A stretch of DNA of 64,000 nucleotides from Tubiluchus corallicola (taxonomy: Eukaryota > Priapulida > Priapulimorpha > Priapulimorphida > Tubiluchidae): positions 56,237 through 120,236 of the forward strand of contig JAQGDQ010000642.1 of the NCBI GenBank assembly GCA_030141605.1, given 5' to 3'. The translations under genes were made by a program, and so were the position numbers. Of the stretch, positions 48,653 to 62,900 are shown one piece after another (positions within the stretch are counted from its first letter, which is position 1; each line of letters opens with the position of its first letter). The notes under the pieces are model-generated. The model made no database searches, was not told the origin of the DNA, and was given only the letters and a program-made list of their open reading frames with translations.

Positions 48653-49640
48653 TGCAAAAAACAAGCTTCATCAAAAATGTACACTACAGTTTAAGCTAGT
48701 CACTACCAAAAAGCAATTCGAATTTAATGAAAGCTAAAAATCATTGTAATCGTCTCCATCGTCACTGTCTTCCGACCATGCACTTTCTGAATCTACTCTA
48801 TGGTAAGTAGCTAAATCATCATCGACTAATGGAATTTTAGATTCATCGTTGTTTTCAATGTCTGTATCAGCATTGTAGAGATCTCCTTATTCCTCTTGTT
48901 CTCATTTGGTGAGAATCCTCATTTCCACTAACTTCAGCATTATTGCCTTCTGTTTTTGACTATAGTCACGCATAATTTATTGGTGTTGATTATTTTGTGG
49001 ATATATTTTCGAATTGCATTGATTTCATTCTTGCCGGGCAATGTATGATTACATTTGGTAATCTTGTTATTTTCAGAAAATACTTGCTGTTCATTGTAAA
49101 CGTTCAGAAGAAAAATGCTGGCGATGATGATTTTGTGTTTGGAACATTGTACTAATCATTCTGGCCAAGCTTGACCCTTGCCGATCAATATATGAATAAA
49201 TCGAATGCTGGTAACAGGTAGAAAAATGTTACTGTTAATTACTTCCGTTCAGGAAGAAATTCCTGTCACTGATGTTTTTTTTTATTATCCACCTTCTACT
49301 GAACCCTACAGTGCCATTGATATTTTTCGTCATCTTAAAGGTCACTGTTCAAGGTCACGTTCAACTCAGAATTGCTGTTTTTTCATATGCATTTTTGAAA
49401 TATTGGCTCACTGAAATATTGAATCAATATGGATGCGAAATGGTCTTTGCCTATCTATGTTTAATTAAATGACTTTTGAGAGCCTAAATAAGGCCTCCTA
49501 GCCACTTAATGTTCAGGTCAGAGGTCGGCAGCAATCTGGTTCTTTTAAGTAGTATCTTTGAGCTACTAAATAAGCATGTCAAACCTTTTGCCTGTCTTCG
49601 TATGATTAAGCGTTCTGGACTCCTGGACAATAAATAAAGA
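47880..49640. mobile_element. Long inverted repeat with acidic ORF relic in the loop
   Basis: The arms (about 47880-48545 and 48945-49640) are imperfect reverse complements of about 670 bp. Examples are GCCCGGCAAGGATGAAATCA with TGATTTCATTCTTGCCGGGC, and AGTAGAAGGTGGATAA with TTATCCACCTTCTACT. The loop (48546-48944) contains an (AT)n run (48610-48647) and, on the minus strand, a coding-like acidic frame ending at a TAG near 48733 (HRVDSESAWSEDSDDGDDY). The frame is broken by a stop near 48885. It looks like a decayed fold-back element or an inverted duplication of a TE. No family recognised. Confidence 0.75.
48610..48647. repeat. (AT)n microsatellite
   Basis: About 19 TA units inside the loop of the long inverted repeat. 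Confidence 0.97.
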
Positions 49641-50097
49641 TGTTCATCAGCTTCAGCCAAATCTATCTTTAGGAGTAGAAGAACTTACACTGTTAGTTGT
49701 AGATAGGAGTGGGTGAAATTAATGTTGATGCCTCACTGCCTACAATAGGTGGAATGAGACTTTCAAGAATAAGAAGAAGAACCCTTCTATGATTGAACTA
49801 TTGATAAGAGTATTACTAAGTACTGTGTTTATCATTTCAAATGAGCCGCTGTACAACAGAACTAAAGAGGAACTCGATCTGAATTTAACTAAAGCATCAC
49901 AGTAGTGAAACAGTCGATGCATCAAATCTGCCGCACTTTTGCAAATTATTGAGGAGAGACTGTCAATTACCTTGATATGGTTAGGTCAGGTCTCGTAGAC
50001 TTCACAAGCAAGCAGTTGAAAACTTTAGCTGCAAACTAAAAACAATGGAGTATTGTAATAAATTGTTACAACTAGGCGTTGTTACAATGGGTGCATA

Positions 50098-50677
50098 TAG
50101 GGTTACCATATTGTATGAGTTGAAAAAGAGGACCACAAGTCGAGCATTCGGCTTCCCAGTAATATCGACCTGTGCGAAAACACCGGTACTTGGCCTTCAT
50201 TTCATCTGTAAATGCACACTGTCGTTTCGGCAATGCTACTTTCTAATTAACTTTTACCAGTTGCTCAAAACTGCAAAACAGCAAAACTATACAAATTTAA
50301 AGAAACTCACATAAAACAAACAAAATGGCTCCTGGAAGCTGACGTCATTTTAAGTCGTTAGCGAATACGCCGAGTATCGATAGCGGCGTGAGTCGTGTGA
50401 CCCATAGTGATGTGCACATCGCTTACTTTTGTTCAGTAAATATGTAAACAAAGCTTTTACAAGGGTTGCATTTTGAGATGTTAGCAACATCTTGTATTGA
50501 AAATTAATGAGCTTTTCTTTGTCTCGTACTGTCGTATGCCTCTGCAGTTGGCAACGTCCGTACGTACTTACGGATTGAGGCAAAACCCGGACAAAGTGCC
50601 GATTTTTTGAAAACCCGCCCGGACAGAGGCCCAAAAAGAAGACGTGTCCAGGGAAACCCGGACATATGGTCACCCTA
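50098..50677. mobile_element. hAT-like MITE (TAGGGTTACCATA / TATGGTCACCCTA ends)
   Basis: A 580-bp element with inverted ends, flanked by 8-bp repeats GGTGCATA and GGTGCACA (7 of 8 match). It stops about 270 bp before the TUBE1 start codon, so the TUBE1 promoter is either short or lies inside or beyond the element. Confidence 0.88.
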
Positions 50678-50948
50678 GGTGCACAGTTATACCACAAAAA
50701 GCTACACATTTTTCATCAGTTTATTAGTTCTTCATGTAGTGTAATGTTCAAATTTAGAAAATGTTTATTTTAAATAGTGAATTAGTTGCTTATATTAGCT
50801 GAAACTCAAAAACAACTAGCTAGATGCATGATAATGTGCAGACTTAGCATTTTACACACACTAAATGAGTTGTGCAGATTTGTCGTTCTTTTGTATTGTT
50901 TTGCAATCCAATTTTTCAGGTAATATTTAACCAGGATAGTTCCAGAGC

Positions 50949-50973
50949 ATGACACAGTCCATTATTATTCAAG
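50949..50973 (+). CDS. TUBE1: TUBE1 exon 1
   Basis: 25 bp: ATG plus 7 codons plus 1 base, MTQSIIIQ, donor CAAG/GTATGA. It matches the conserved MTQS(V/I) start of epsilon-tubulin. Too short to appear as an open frame by itself. Confidence 0.92.
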
Positions 50974-53900
50974 GTATGAATAATAATCTTCAGGCATTGT
51001 TATCTAATAGAATCCGATTGAACAGTATGTTTTTGACTTAACATAGCTCACCATCTTAAATGAGGTAGTAATATTGCATGAAATACAGCATGTCAGTTTG
51101 CTTTATTTATACTGTTATTATCAGCTCTAAAATCCCAAAACTGTTCATTTAGAACATAGCCAGTGCTTAAAGAGTGCTGGGTCTGTCATGGTCGCAGACC
51201 CGGAACCTAAAGTTACAGACCCTGCACCTAAAGAAAAAGCAATGTTTTGCCGGGTCATACATTTAGTTTTCTCACCATTTAATTATCTATAAGCGTATCC
51301 GTAACACATGTTAGTAGCACAATTTCCGTCTTTCAGTCAACAAAATTGAATTATAGACCATAACAATGGATACCTCATTGTTGTTGTAACTTTTCACGAA
51401 AAAACGTTTCTTGAGAAGCTGTGCACAAGAACAATGAGTTAACTGACTTTATTGCCTACTAATTTATTTGAAAGTTACGTGCAATAAAATTTAGCTGTAA
51501 TCAGTTGACAAGAACTGCGTGATTATCTTTGGCAGAAGTGTATCAACATGTAAATTGGAGTTAGTGCACCTTGCTGTATTTTGTTAGCTCAGTGATTCCT
51601 CACGGTTAAACGGTTTGAATAGCCAAGACTTATACCTGATAAAGTATGAAAGCTAGCGGACGAAAACTACTTAATTCGCTAATTAAAAAGCAAGTGCAAT
51701 TTTTTTAATTAACACCTAAATTTTGTATCCTTAATGGCGAAAAACGGTTGAAAAATTGCTTACTAAATTGACCTTTATTGGCAATTAAAGCTCTCAAAAG
51801 CCTAAAGTCAGGGAAATTATAAGCCCCGGTTCCCACTGGGGCAGCCTGCAGTGCTCTCCCTGACCTCCTAGATGTTTCTTGTTTCTGTTCACCATGAGAT
51901 CTGTTACCTAAATGAATCCAGTTTTAAGCACTGATCATAGCTTACTGTTACTTACCTTTATATCCACTTCTACCTTAATTTTCCCTTCTACCAAAGTGCT
52001 TAACTTAGTGCAGCAACTGTTTACAGCATTTTGCAAAAAAGTGTAACAAAGCTGATCTTATTCTTCTATTACTGTGGACATTAAATCTAAATTTAAATTT
52101 CAAGAATGAACTTTGTAGACATCTTCTGTATCTGTGTGAATGCTTTTTACAACCATGAGATATAGATATAAGGTATAAAATTTGTATTGCCCATTTTTCT
52201 AAAGCAAAACTGTAGCCAATCTTAAACTGTAGGTCAAAACAACCTCTTTAAAATATTGAAAGCAAACATACTATTTTTTTAAAGAACGACTGACGTTTAA
52301 GAATTATTACCACACAAACGCAATTTTGCGTTCGCTCCATTAGTTCTTCGCTGTTACATGCATTTTAACTTAAAACTTACCAAGTTTTAGTACAACACAC
52401 TGAATATCTTATAATAGTACAGTACTTAAATTTTCAGTTTTGCAACACGCTCGTGGAATATTTTTGCTAGTTTGCTAGTTTGAGATGTCATCACTAGTTG
52501 GGCTCGCCCGCTCTAAATCAATATTTTAACCTATTATTTTCTTATCAGAAATGCTTTTGCTGTATTAATTGTGTTAAAATGTATACTTTTTATTGGACTT
52601 GAAAATGTGGTAGTATATGAGGAAGCTGCTAATAACAACATTAACAAATATGTAGACATAAACATTATAACGTTTTAACTAAATAATGGGCTGTACAATC
52701 AATGTACATGGATTGCGCTTAATACATCACACAGTCTTGATCAAAACTTGGTTCCCAAACTGTTTTTTATTCTTCCCCGTAAAGCTAATGACTCTCACTG
52801 AAAACATGCAATGTCGTGGATATGCGAGATTTTGCAATATAATGTAATTTAGCAAGGCATAAATAGGAGTGTGATGAACCTGTGATGAACTACGGCCATA
52901 TCACGTTGAAAACACTGGTTCTCGTCTGATCACCGAAGTTAAGCAATGCAGAGCCTGGTTAGTACTTGGATGGGTGACCGCCTAGGAATACCAGGTCCTG
53001 TAGGCTTGCGGGATGCCCACACTGTATCTTGACACTCGGCAGAGGAGCTGCGCCAGCAACCAACGGCTAGAGGGCGGAGGAGGTCAAGTGACCCAACGGC
53101 CATGTGTAGAGGAGTAAACCTTCCAAATCAGGAGTGGAGCCCCGTAGGCAGACCAGTGGAGCATGCTCACTGACTCCGGCAGCTCCTGCAGCCAACCTGG
53201 TGCCAAACGTATCGCTCCGCTTTCACATCGCTGTGCACAGGAGAGGCCACTCCAGTGGTTCAAGGATTGGACTGCTCAGCCACAGTCAACACTGCAGCTC
53301 CATCAGTGTCATCAACAACTGACATTCCGAGACAGAAGGATGCCAACAATTGATGAACCTGTAATAGCTGCAAGACGTGTGCTGTCGAACTTTGTTAATC
53401 TTGTGTTTAAATTATCAGTGATAAGGAAGTCTTTTAGCCTTTTGTATTGCTCTTTCTATATTTGTTATAAATTACCCATTTTTACTATTTTTAGTTGGAC
53501 AGTGTGGGAACCAAATAGGCTGTCGTTTCTGGGACCTTGCCTTGCAAGAACATGCTTCATATAATAAGGTAATTTGTTAGATTTGTAATAAGTTAGAGGT
53601 GTAGAAAATACATACATGCATAGTTTTTGCTTTGTTTTGAGGGCTTCCGTTAAAATTTCCAAACCTCTGCAAACTGCAACCTACATTTGCTGCTCTCTTC
53701 CTGTTTTGTCTGAATCATGATGTAATTGCTAGCTTGCATTATTTCCTAAACATGTTCATTTATTTATCATCTTAAAACTTCTTATCGTCCTTTCGTAATC
53801 AGGCTGAAGTTACGGCAAATTTGAGAATAGACGGTACTTCACACAATGTAGTACTGCGCACGTCACATGCGTCACTGACAAGGTGTGGTAGGCGGGCCAA

Positions 53901-56900
53901 TTGAATCACTTTGCACGAGAGCGATTATAACTTCAAATGACAGACACGACCTTATATGTTAATACTAGTGTATACACTGCAGTTTGCATGAACTGCCGTC
54001 AAGTCTATCCGGTACTATACAGTACAACACTTTGAGCCATGCTTAGCTTATTGTAATAAACTCTGTATTTTAAATACCAAAAAATGCGGGTTTATGAAAC
54101 AAAAATTAACAATGAAAAGATGATTTCACTGAACAATGGGCGATGATTTTCTACACAAGAAAACATTGCTAAGACCCGATTGAGGGGCTTTTTGTGCATT
54201 TAGTCTCTTAGTGTATAAAGCTAATAGGCGCTAGCGTTTACTTTAGGAACCACATACGTTGAAAAAATTTTGTACTGTTGCTTTACGGAAAATATATTGC
54301 GGCTGCCTAAACGTTACTCTGTTTCATTTCAGTTCGCTATTCATAATCATTAAAGAATCATTGTGTAAACAGAGCTAGCCAGGGGCGGCTCAGGTGTGGT
54401 TTGGCGCCGTAGCGCAATCTAGATTCCTATCCTAGTTTCATTCAAAGAAAGATTCAGGTAGTGCTATGGTCACATCCTATAAACATTTTGGTTGAATTTA
54501 CAACCGAAAATTTATTCATTTATGAGTTGAATCACATGTTTTTGCTTGACCAAAAAATTTTCTGTCCTCGGCGTACCTAGTTTGCCTGTGGTTTAACCCG
54601 ACCCTGAAGCCTAACCACAGAATGACTTGCTTTCAGTGGCAGTTTGTAATTAAAATTAGTGGGCTTGCTGTTTCAGAAAATTGTTAGCTGTTGTTTTAAT
54701 ACTGTGTAAAACGAAATAAACGTATGCAATTTTAATGTTGTAATTGGCAATTGTAATTTTAAACAAACGAACATACAGATATTTATATGTAAACTTGTTA
54801 AAAACCAAAAATTTTTTACTTACGAATAGCCTAAATTCCTGCAGTTCAAGAAGATGTCGGTAAGTTTAACGTTTTTAAGCACATGACAACTGACAAAAAA
54901 CTGTTTGAACGACATTACTCTCTCTACCTAGCAGCAGACGCTAGCACTGCAGCGTACAGCGTGTTATCTCTCAGACATGTGCAGATAGCTGCACAACAGC
55001 CAAATGCATCACTGTGCAAACAGCACTGCTCTCACGTTCTCTGGACTGTACAAGTATAAAGAAAGAACTAAAGAAAAAAGACTTATTATATTGGATATTT
55101 TCGTTAATATTGATTGAAAACAGGGGGTGCTGCAGTTTCACAGTACCTATACACGAGCCACCACGGCTTGCTTTGGACTGTAGCTATTTCATAGATTCAG
55201 ACTTATGACTCTCGAATCATCTGTACTTATCTGTACGTAAGTTTCAAAGTCCTACCACAAACACCATTGCCAAAATCTTCCTAAGCTTATCTTTCATGTA
55301 GTGCTAACCCAAATCCGAATACCAGAACAAAAACATCAAACTCAGATGTAAAAATCTATTTCAATTACCGTATATACGTGTGTACAAGTCGACCTTATGT
55401 ACAAGTCGATGTGCATTTTAAGACCAAAAATTGCATCATTTTATATATTACCTGTGTACAAGTCGACCATAAAATATTAAGATCTTCCAGGGTAAATGAT
55501 GTGGTTCATCACCTTCCCATTTGAAGAAAAAAATAATTTACTAAAATTAATACCCCTGTGTAGTTGTGTTTTATATACGCGTGTATGCTGGTAATCGATA
55601 TTTTGCCAATAAAACACGCATATACAAGGCCAGTGTAAAACTTCCCGCGGAAGCCGACAGGCTGGAGCACCTGTACAACATTGGCGATTTCTATGTTCTG
55701 ATTGAGTTCTCCATCCCTAGTTTATTTACCGGTAATATATAAATTTTAACTTAATTTCACATGCATTAAAATAAATTACAGTAATATTTGTTAATTTTGT
55801 GAAGTAATGTCTAGATGCGAACATTCTCTGATGTGAAGTATCGCAGTATGAGTGTTCATTCAGTCTAACGTATAATGAAGGATTATTTCTTTACATACTC
55901 GTATTGTAGACGACTGTTTAGCGACATCTCCCAAAAACGTATCGTAAGTATAAGTCGACCCCAAAAATTTCACCTTAAAATCGCCTCCCAAAAATTCGAC
56001 TTGTAAATTCTACTTACATTTATATTCTAAAGACTCTTTTTACATCTCAGTGAGACTAATTTGCGTTTTAGAAAGGTCATTTTGACGAGCCACTCAGCAG
56101 CTTCTTCCGTAATGTTGACAGCAGATTTGAAGATCCGATAGAGATTCCCGTGGGAGACGGAAGCGGGAAAATACGGTCCCTAAAGGCGCGAGTAAGTACA
56201 CCACTATCTTTTTTCTTTGTGTGAACAAAACATGTTTAATAACATTTTCATTGTTCGTACCCTCACAACAAATTTATTACTGTTCAATGGTGTTTCAGTA
56301 TTTTTGTATGAAACGAAATTACTTTATTGATTTTTACTTTAAAATGGCATTTTTAAATTTTTAATTATCTTGGAGACACTGTTGAGTCTAAAATTATTAA
56401 TAAATAAAATTACAATGAGAAGAATTTAAAGTATTCAACAAATCTTTGTTCACTCCGAGTGGCATAGTTAAGCTGACAAGAATTCTTGTCTGTCTTTTTT
56501 CTGTAACTCCTTCACGAGACAACTCCACCATTCAAAAAATGTCTTATAAGACCTATGACTTTTCTGCTGCTGTATGAGCACAGGCATAACTAAATAATTA
56601 CAAATTAGGTACTGTTCTATTCAGCAGAACATTGGCTATGCAAATCATGCTATTTGTTTAGACATTTATAAGATATTTAACTGGATAAAATTGAGAAAAA
56701 CATGCCCTTTTCAGGTGTTCCAACTTAGCCTTTTGAGTACCTTAGTCTGGTGTACACTTGCATGATCGTACACACTAATTTGTTGATTGCTATACAGTTA
56801 CCAGGAAAACCAACTGATCAGCCAAAGACAAATTAAGATCATTTCATGTTTTAGCAAGAATTTTTCCTTAAAAATAAAGCAGACTTGAGGCCAAGCCATA

Positions 56901-59900
56901 TCAGAGTGTTGTGTCTGTATAATTGAAATTTTCTGCATTAGCCCGACTTCACACAAATGATACTGTACATTGTTACAGTGCAAACACTGCAGTTACTGAA
57001 AACTTTTTTCAATTTCTTTGCCATTTCGCAATTTCGATTTTTGATTTGTCTACGGTGAGCAAATGCATTGCATATATAATTTTGCTTGAAAATCCATTGT
57101 ATTAGGAGTAGTAACCTACAAAAATTATCAAATATAATGTAATTGCTGCTTAGTGAGAGCAGTTTTTCATGAACCCAAGCAAAATGCAGCAAATGCTTAC
57201 AGTTCTGAAGGAGTTAAATGAAAACTTTTTTATTAGCAGATCCATATAGTCAAATAACAGAATACATACATACATACATACATACATACATACATACATA
57301 CATACATACATACATACATACATACATACATACATACATGCATGCATGCATGCATGCATACATGCATACATGCAAACATTCATACATACATAAATACATA
57401 CATACAATTGATTGGAACAAGACTACCAGCTGACAAATACACAAAGAAGATGCCTAATCATAATCATTGTATGTTGAACGGTAAATTCTGATTTTTTTAT
57501 AACTTAAATGTTATTAATGCAATTATTGCAGGCAATCCTAGTGGATATGGAAGAGGGCGTAATCAATTCTCTATTGAAAGGTCCACTGCGCGAAATATTT
57601 GACCGAAAACAACTTATCACTGATGTCTCTGGATCGGGGAATAATTGGTATTGGTTTTCTCTAGCTAGTTTTGCTACACAGATTAATATCCAAAATTTCT
57701 ATATTGTTTGTGAATCAAAGCAATTCTTTAATTATTAAAATTCTAGAGATGCACATCTTAAATGCATTATATTCAAAGATAAAGTTTTGAAGGTAAATTT
57801 TAGTTAAAGATTTTATTGCACAGAGCTGTGACAAAATGCAGTTCAGTGTGAAAACGCTTGGGGTTATGTGCACACAATACAGTAAGTTAGAGTACATACA
57901 GTATATTTCTTAGGTATAGTTTAAAGGAAGAAGTATGATTTTTCATATACTATCCCATTTTCAAGTCCGGTAAAAAGTATGTATTTTAACACAATTAATA
58001 CTGCAAAAGCGTTTCTGATAATTAAATAATGAATTGAAAACTTAATTAATGGCGGGCGAGCCCAACTATTGATGACATCACAAACTAACATAATTTTGAA
58101 CAGCAAAAAATATTCCATGAGCGTGTTGCACATGTTTGCGAAAGTGAAAATTAAAGTACAGTGCTACTGTTAGAGATTCAGTGTGTTGTATTAAAACTAG
58201 GCAAGTTTTAAGATAAAATTCAATTTCAAATTTACTGCTGTGCTCACTCATGGGCTATCGAACGTGTGTAGTGTGTTACAAACTAACACGTCTGAACTGA
58301 GAAGTCTGTTTTTTGTGTAACACATTTCCGAAATGCAGGCGCTAGTGCCCGTCTAACTAGCGAATAGCGAAATGCACGTAACGGAGATCTAGTGGCACGA
58401 ACATGAAATTGTCTTTATGTGGTAATAATTCTTTAGCGCAAGTCATTTTTGAAAAAAAATAGTATATTTCCTTTCAATATTTTAAAGAGCAGATTGTTTT
58501 GACCTACAGTTTAAGATTGGATCCGGTTTTCCTTTAACAGAAAATATTGTGTAACATTTGATTTTAGTTGCTTCTGAATCCAGGGGTTTAATGTTGACTA
58601 TAAAAACTTTGGTTCACAAAATGGCTTCTCTTTCTGAGTGCTTATCTTATTGACAGCAGTGTGATCCACATCTTTGAGATCTGTGTTGACCAACATAAGT
58701 CCCATTTAATTAAGTAATTGATTTAGTTTTACACAGTACTAACTTGAAATCTTGAAGTATTGAATAACATACTTCTAAAAGTCTTTAACGACATAGTAGA
58801 AGTTTGGGGTAATCTTGAAGTCTTGAATAATATACTTCTAAGAGTCTTTTGACGACATACTAGAAGTTTTGGGGTGCACATGGTTAGTATACACGCTGCA
58901 ACTCGCTAACTGGTGATGGTATTAGAGGTTATGAAAAGAGGTGAAGCAAGCAAAACAAACATGGTGGGTGCGGGATAAAAACACAGTTAGATTTACAGAA
59001 AGGTTAGGTGGGACGGCACCCTCATGGTAGAAACAGCAGAGAGTGTTAGTGCGCGGAAGTTATTTCTCTGATATCCGGTGGAAGTTTGTTCCACAAACGT
59101 ATTGCTCTGGGATAGAATGAGTTTCAATATTGACTCTTGCTGATGGCTGAACAAATTTGTTATCTTTGAGAGATGGGGTGATGTAAGTTGGTAAATTTAT
59201 ACCTATCCTATGATGCACTATATCATGAAAGATATTTAGTATCATTTGTCGGCATCTAATTTCGAATGTTTCCCACCCGAGTTCAGAGATCATCTTAGAT
59301 AACTTCAACATTTCTGGGGTAATTCATTTTGTACCAATCGTGCTGCATTTCGCTGGACTTGCTTGATGCGCTTGATGCCAGTAATTGTGTATGGGTTTGG
59401 GTGTGACCAGGGCTGGCTATGCTCTTTCTGCTCTTTGTATTAACTAAAATCTCCACTGAATTAAAAATGGCTAGTGTTACAGTAGAACAAGTGTGTTATT
59501 CATTTGAATATGAAATAAATTTCTGAAATTTGAAATTTTTAAGGGCCGTGGGTCACATGTTTTACGGAACAAACTACTCTAGCGAACTGCTGGACGCAAT
59601 TCGAAAAGAGGCAGAGAGATGCGACTGTCTACAGTGTTTCTTCATCCTGCATTCGATGGGTGGCGGTACAGGATCAGGTATCGGAACACGGATGCTGCAG
59701 CTCCTAGCTGATGAGTTTCCTGATGTGCACAGGTACCAGAAGTTTGCGTATGTAATGAGTTGAAAGAGTGCTGCTATTTGACAGAAATTACCTGTTTGCT
59801 GTGTACAGTTTCTGTTCAATGCTGTTTCTTTTCACAAGGGAGTAGCCACAGTGAGTTGAATTGCATGTAACTTGTAACTGACCTTATAACTCTGCATATA

Positions 59901-62900
59901 TGATAAATTAACAAATCATATGTGAAATGGAACAGCTGGCTTTAAATTTGTAAAACGTAGTAATTTGTGCAAATTATCATGCATAGCGCTGGCTAATATA
60001 TAATTACTTGTTTCTACACTTATGCTTTTTGTTTAGCAGTTTGTAAAGTGAGCTAAGGTAGAAATATTAAGTTGCAGTGGTTTATTAGACTCACGGTTAA
60101 TCGACTCAGTCGTTTAATTGACTCAAAAATGCCTTGTGCGGGCCACTCCTATGCAAGTGTATATAAAAACTGTTTGTAATTGAGTGAAATAACTCCGCTT
60201 AATTGACTCAAGATTTTTACTTTGCGGGCTGAAAATAAGACATTTGTATGTGATTAAAGAGCTTTTACTGCTTTTATATCATTTTACATCAATTTTGTGC
60301 ACTATAATAAACGTAGAAACAGTCACGTTAAGTACAGCTTTGTTTATAAGCAGTACATTTATTATGTGTGCTAATATGTTAGCGTGGCAGTTTTGTTTTG
60401 AATCTGTCACCCGCTGCAATTAACCTCATTGTTTCTGGAAGCTAAACATTTAATCATTTGCCCGGCAGTTTGCTTTTGAATTTCTCGCTGCTTTTCACAA
60501 GAGAATCAAGGTCATCACCAACTGCAGCTCAAACGCTTTGTAAATAAATAAATAAACAGACTTGTGTGATTTAGAAAAGTATGCTTTTTATTTTATTATT
60601 AAGTCAATTATAAAACCTAACAATATTTGTTTTATTAGCAATTGTTTTGTTTGTATAATAATAGTGTCATTATATTTTATAATTGAAATTATATATATGT
60701 CTTGTTTTTTTTTGTATATGTCAAAATTGTATGTATGTCTTGTATGTGTTTTCAACACTATTAAATAAATAAATAAATAAATATATAAATATTTTTTAAA
60801 AACTTCTAACTGCACATTACTTCGTTTCTAAAATTCATTAAAACTTTGCAGTGCATACTAAGTTGATGACTCATACTTCTATACCAATAATTCTGCATCT
60901 GCCGGTTAATACGTTTAGTCGGTTAATTGGGTCACAACACTTCAGTCCCAAAGCAAAACAAACATGGTGGGTGCGGGATAAAAACACAGTTAGATTTACA
61001 GAAAGGTTAGGTGGGACGGCACCCTCATGGTAGAAACAGCAGAGAGTGTTAGTGCGCGGAAGTTATTTCTCTGATATCCGGTGGAAGTTTGTTCCACAAA
61101 CGTATTGCTCTGGGATAGAATGAGTTTCAATATTGACTCTTGCTGATGGCTGAACAAATTTGTTATCTTTGAGAGATGGGGTGATGTAAGTTGGTAAATT
61201 TATACCTATCCTATGATGCACTATATCATGAAAGATATTTAGTATCATTTGTCGGCATCTAATTTCGAATGTTTCCCACCCGAGTTCAGAGATCATCTTA
61301 GATAACTTCAACATTTCTGGGGTAATTCATTTTGTACCAATCGTGCTGCATTTCGCTGGACTTGCTTGATGCGCTTGATGCCAGTAATTGTGTATGGGTT
61401 TGGGTGTGACCAGGGCTGGCTATGCTCTTTCTGCTCTTTGTATTAACTAAAATCTCCACTGAATTAAAAATGGCTAGTGTTACAGTAGAACAAGTGTGTT
61501 ATTCATTTGAATATGAAATAAATTTCTGAAATTTGAAATTTTTAAGGGCCGTGGGTCACATGTTTTACGGAACAAACTACTCTAGCGAACTGCTGGACGC
61601 AATTCGAAAAGAGGCAGAGAGATGCGACTGTCTACAGTGTTTCTTCATCCTGCATTCGATGGGTGGCGGTACAGGATCAGGTATCGGAACACGGATGCTG
61701 CAGCTCCTAGCTGATGAGTTTCCTGATGTGCACAGGTACCAGAAGTTTGCGTATGTAATGAGTTGAAAGAGTGCTGCTATTTGACAGAAATTACCTGTTT
61801 GCTGTGTACAGTTTCTGTTCAATGCTGTTTCTTTTCACAAGGGAGTAGCCACAGTGAGTTGAATTGCATGTAACTTGTAACTGACCTTATAACTCTGCAT
61901 ATATGATAAATTAACAAATCATATGTGAAATGGAACAGCTGGCTTTAAATTTGTAAAACGTAGTAATTTGTGCAAATTATCATGCATAGCGCTGGCTAAT
62001 ATATAATTACTTGTTTCTACACTTATGCTTTTTGTTTAGCAGTTTGTAAAGTGAGCTAAGGTAGAAATATTAAGTTGCAGTGGTTTATTAGACTCACGGT
62101 TAATCGACTCAGTCGTTTAATTGACTCAAAAATGCCTTGTGCGGGCCACTCCTATGCAAGTGTATATAAAAACTGTTTGTAATTGAGTGAAATAACTCCG
62201 CTTAATTGACTCAAGATTTTTACTTTGCGGGCTGAAAATAAGACATTTGTATGTGATTAAAGAGCTTTTACTGCTTTTATATCATTTTACATCAATTTTG
62301 TGCACTATAATAAACGTAGAAACAGTCACGTTAAGTACAGCTTTGTTTATAAGCAGTACATTTATTATGTGTGCTAATATGTTAGCGTGGCAGTTTTGTT
62401 TTGAATCTGTCACCCGCTGCAATTAACCTCATTGTTTCTGGAAGCTAAACATTTAATCATTTGCCCGGCAGTTTGCTTTTGAATTTCTCGCTGCTTTTCA
62501 CAAGAGAATCAAGGTCATCACCAACTGCAGCTCAAACGCTTTGTAAATAAATAAATAAACAGACTTGTGTGATTTAGAAAAGTATGCTTTTTATTTTATT
62601 ATTAAGTCAATTATAAAACCTAACAATATTTGTTTTATTAGCAATTGTTTTGTTTGTATAATAATAGTGTCATTATATTTTATAATTGAAATTATATATA
62701 TGTCTTGTTTTTTTTTGTATATGTCAAAATTGTATGTATGTCTTGTATGTGTTTTCAACACTATTAAATAAATAAATAAATAAATATATAAATATTTTTT
62801 AAAAACTTCTAACTGCAAATTACATTAATGAGCCATAGCAACCAACAGGGCAAAGCAAAACACAGGAGGCAACCGGGCACACCCTACAGACGACGAATTA

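Larger units (their letters stand above)
58948..60950 (+). repeat. 2003-bp duplicated unit, copy 1
   Basis: The unit contains the LINE relic, TUBE1 exon 5 and following intron. Copy 2 starts at 60951 after the same AAGCAAAAC; the bases just before differ (C at 58947, A at 60950). Confidence 0.95.
60951..62817 (+). repeat. 2003-bp unit, copy 2 (truncated to 1867 bp)
   Basis: Looks identical to 58948-60814 by eye. It diverges at 62818, after TAACTGCA. The last 136 bases of the unit are absent. Confidence 0.95.

Noticed and set aside
52884-53564. 62- and 133-residue plus-strand frames downstream of the 5S sequence
   Set aside because: They run through the SINE-like body and across TUBE1 exon 2 in the wrong frame.
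57150-57444. Cys/Met/Tyr-rich and Thr/His/Ile-rich open frames
   Set aside because: Translations of the CATA/CATG microsatellite.
59530-59819. Minus-strand 81-residue frame over TUBE1 exon 5
   Set aside because: Antisense shadow of a conserved tubulin exon.
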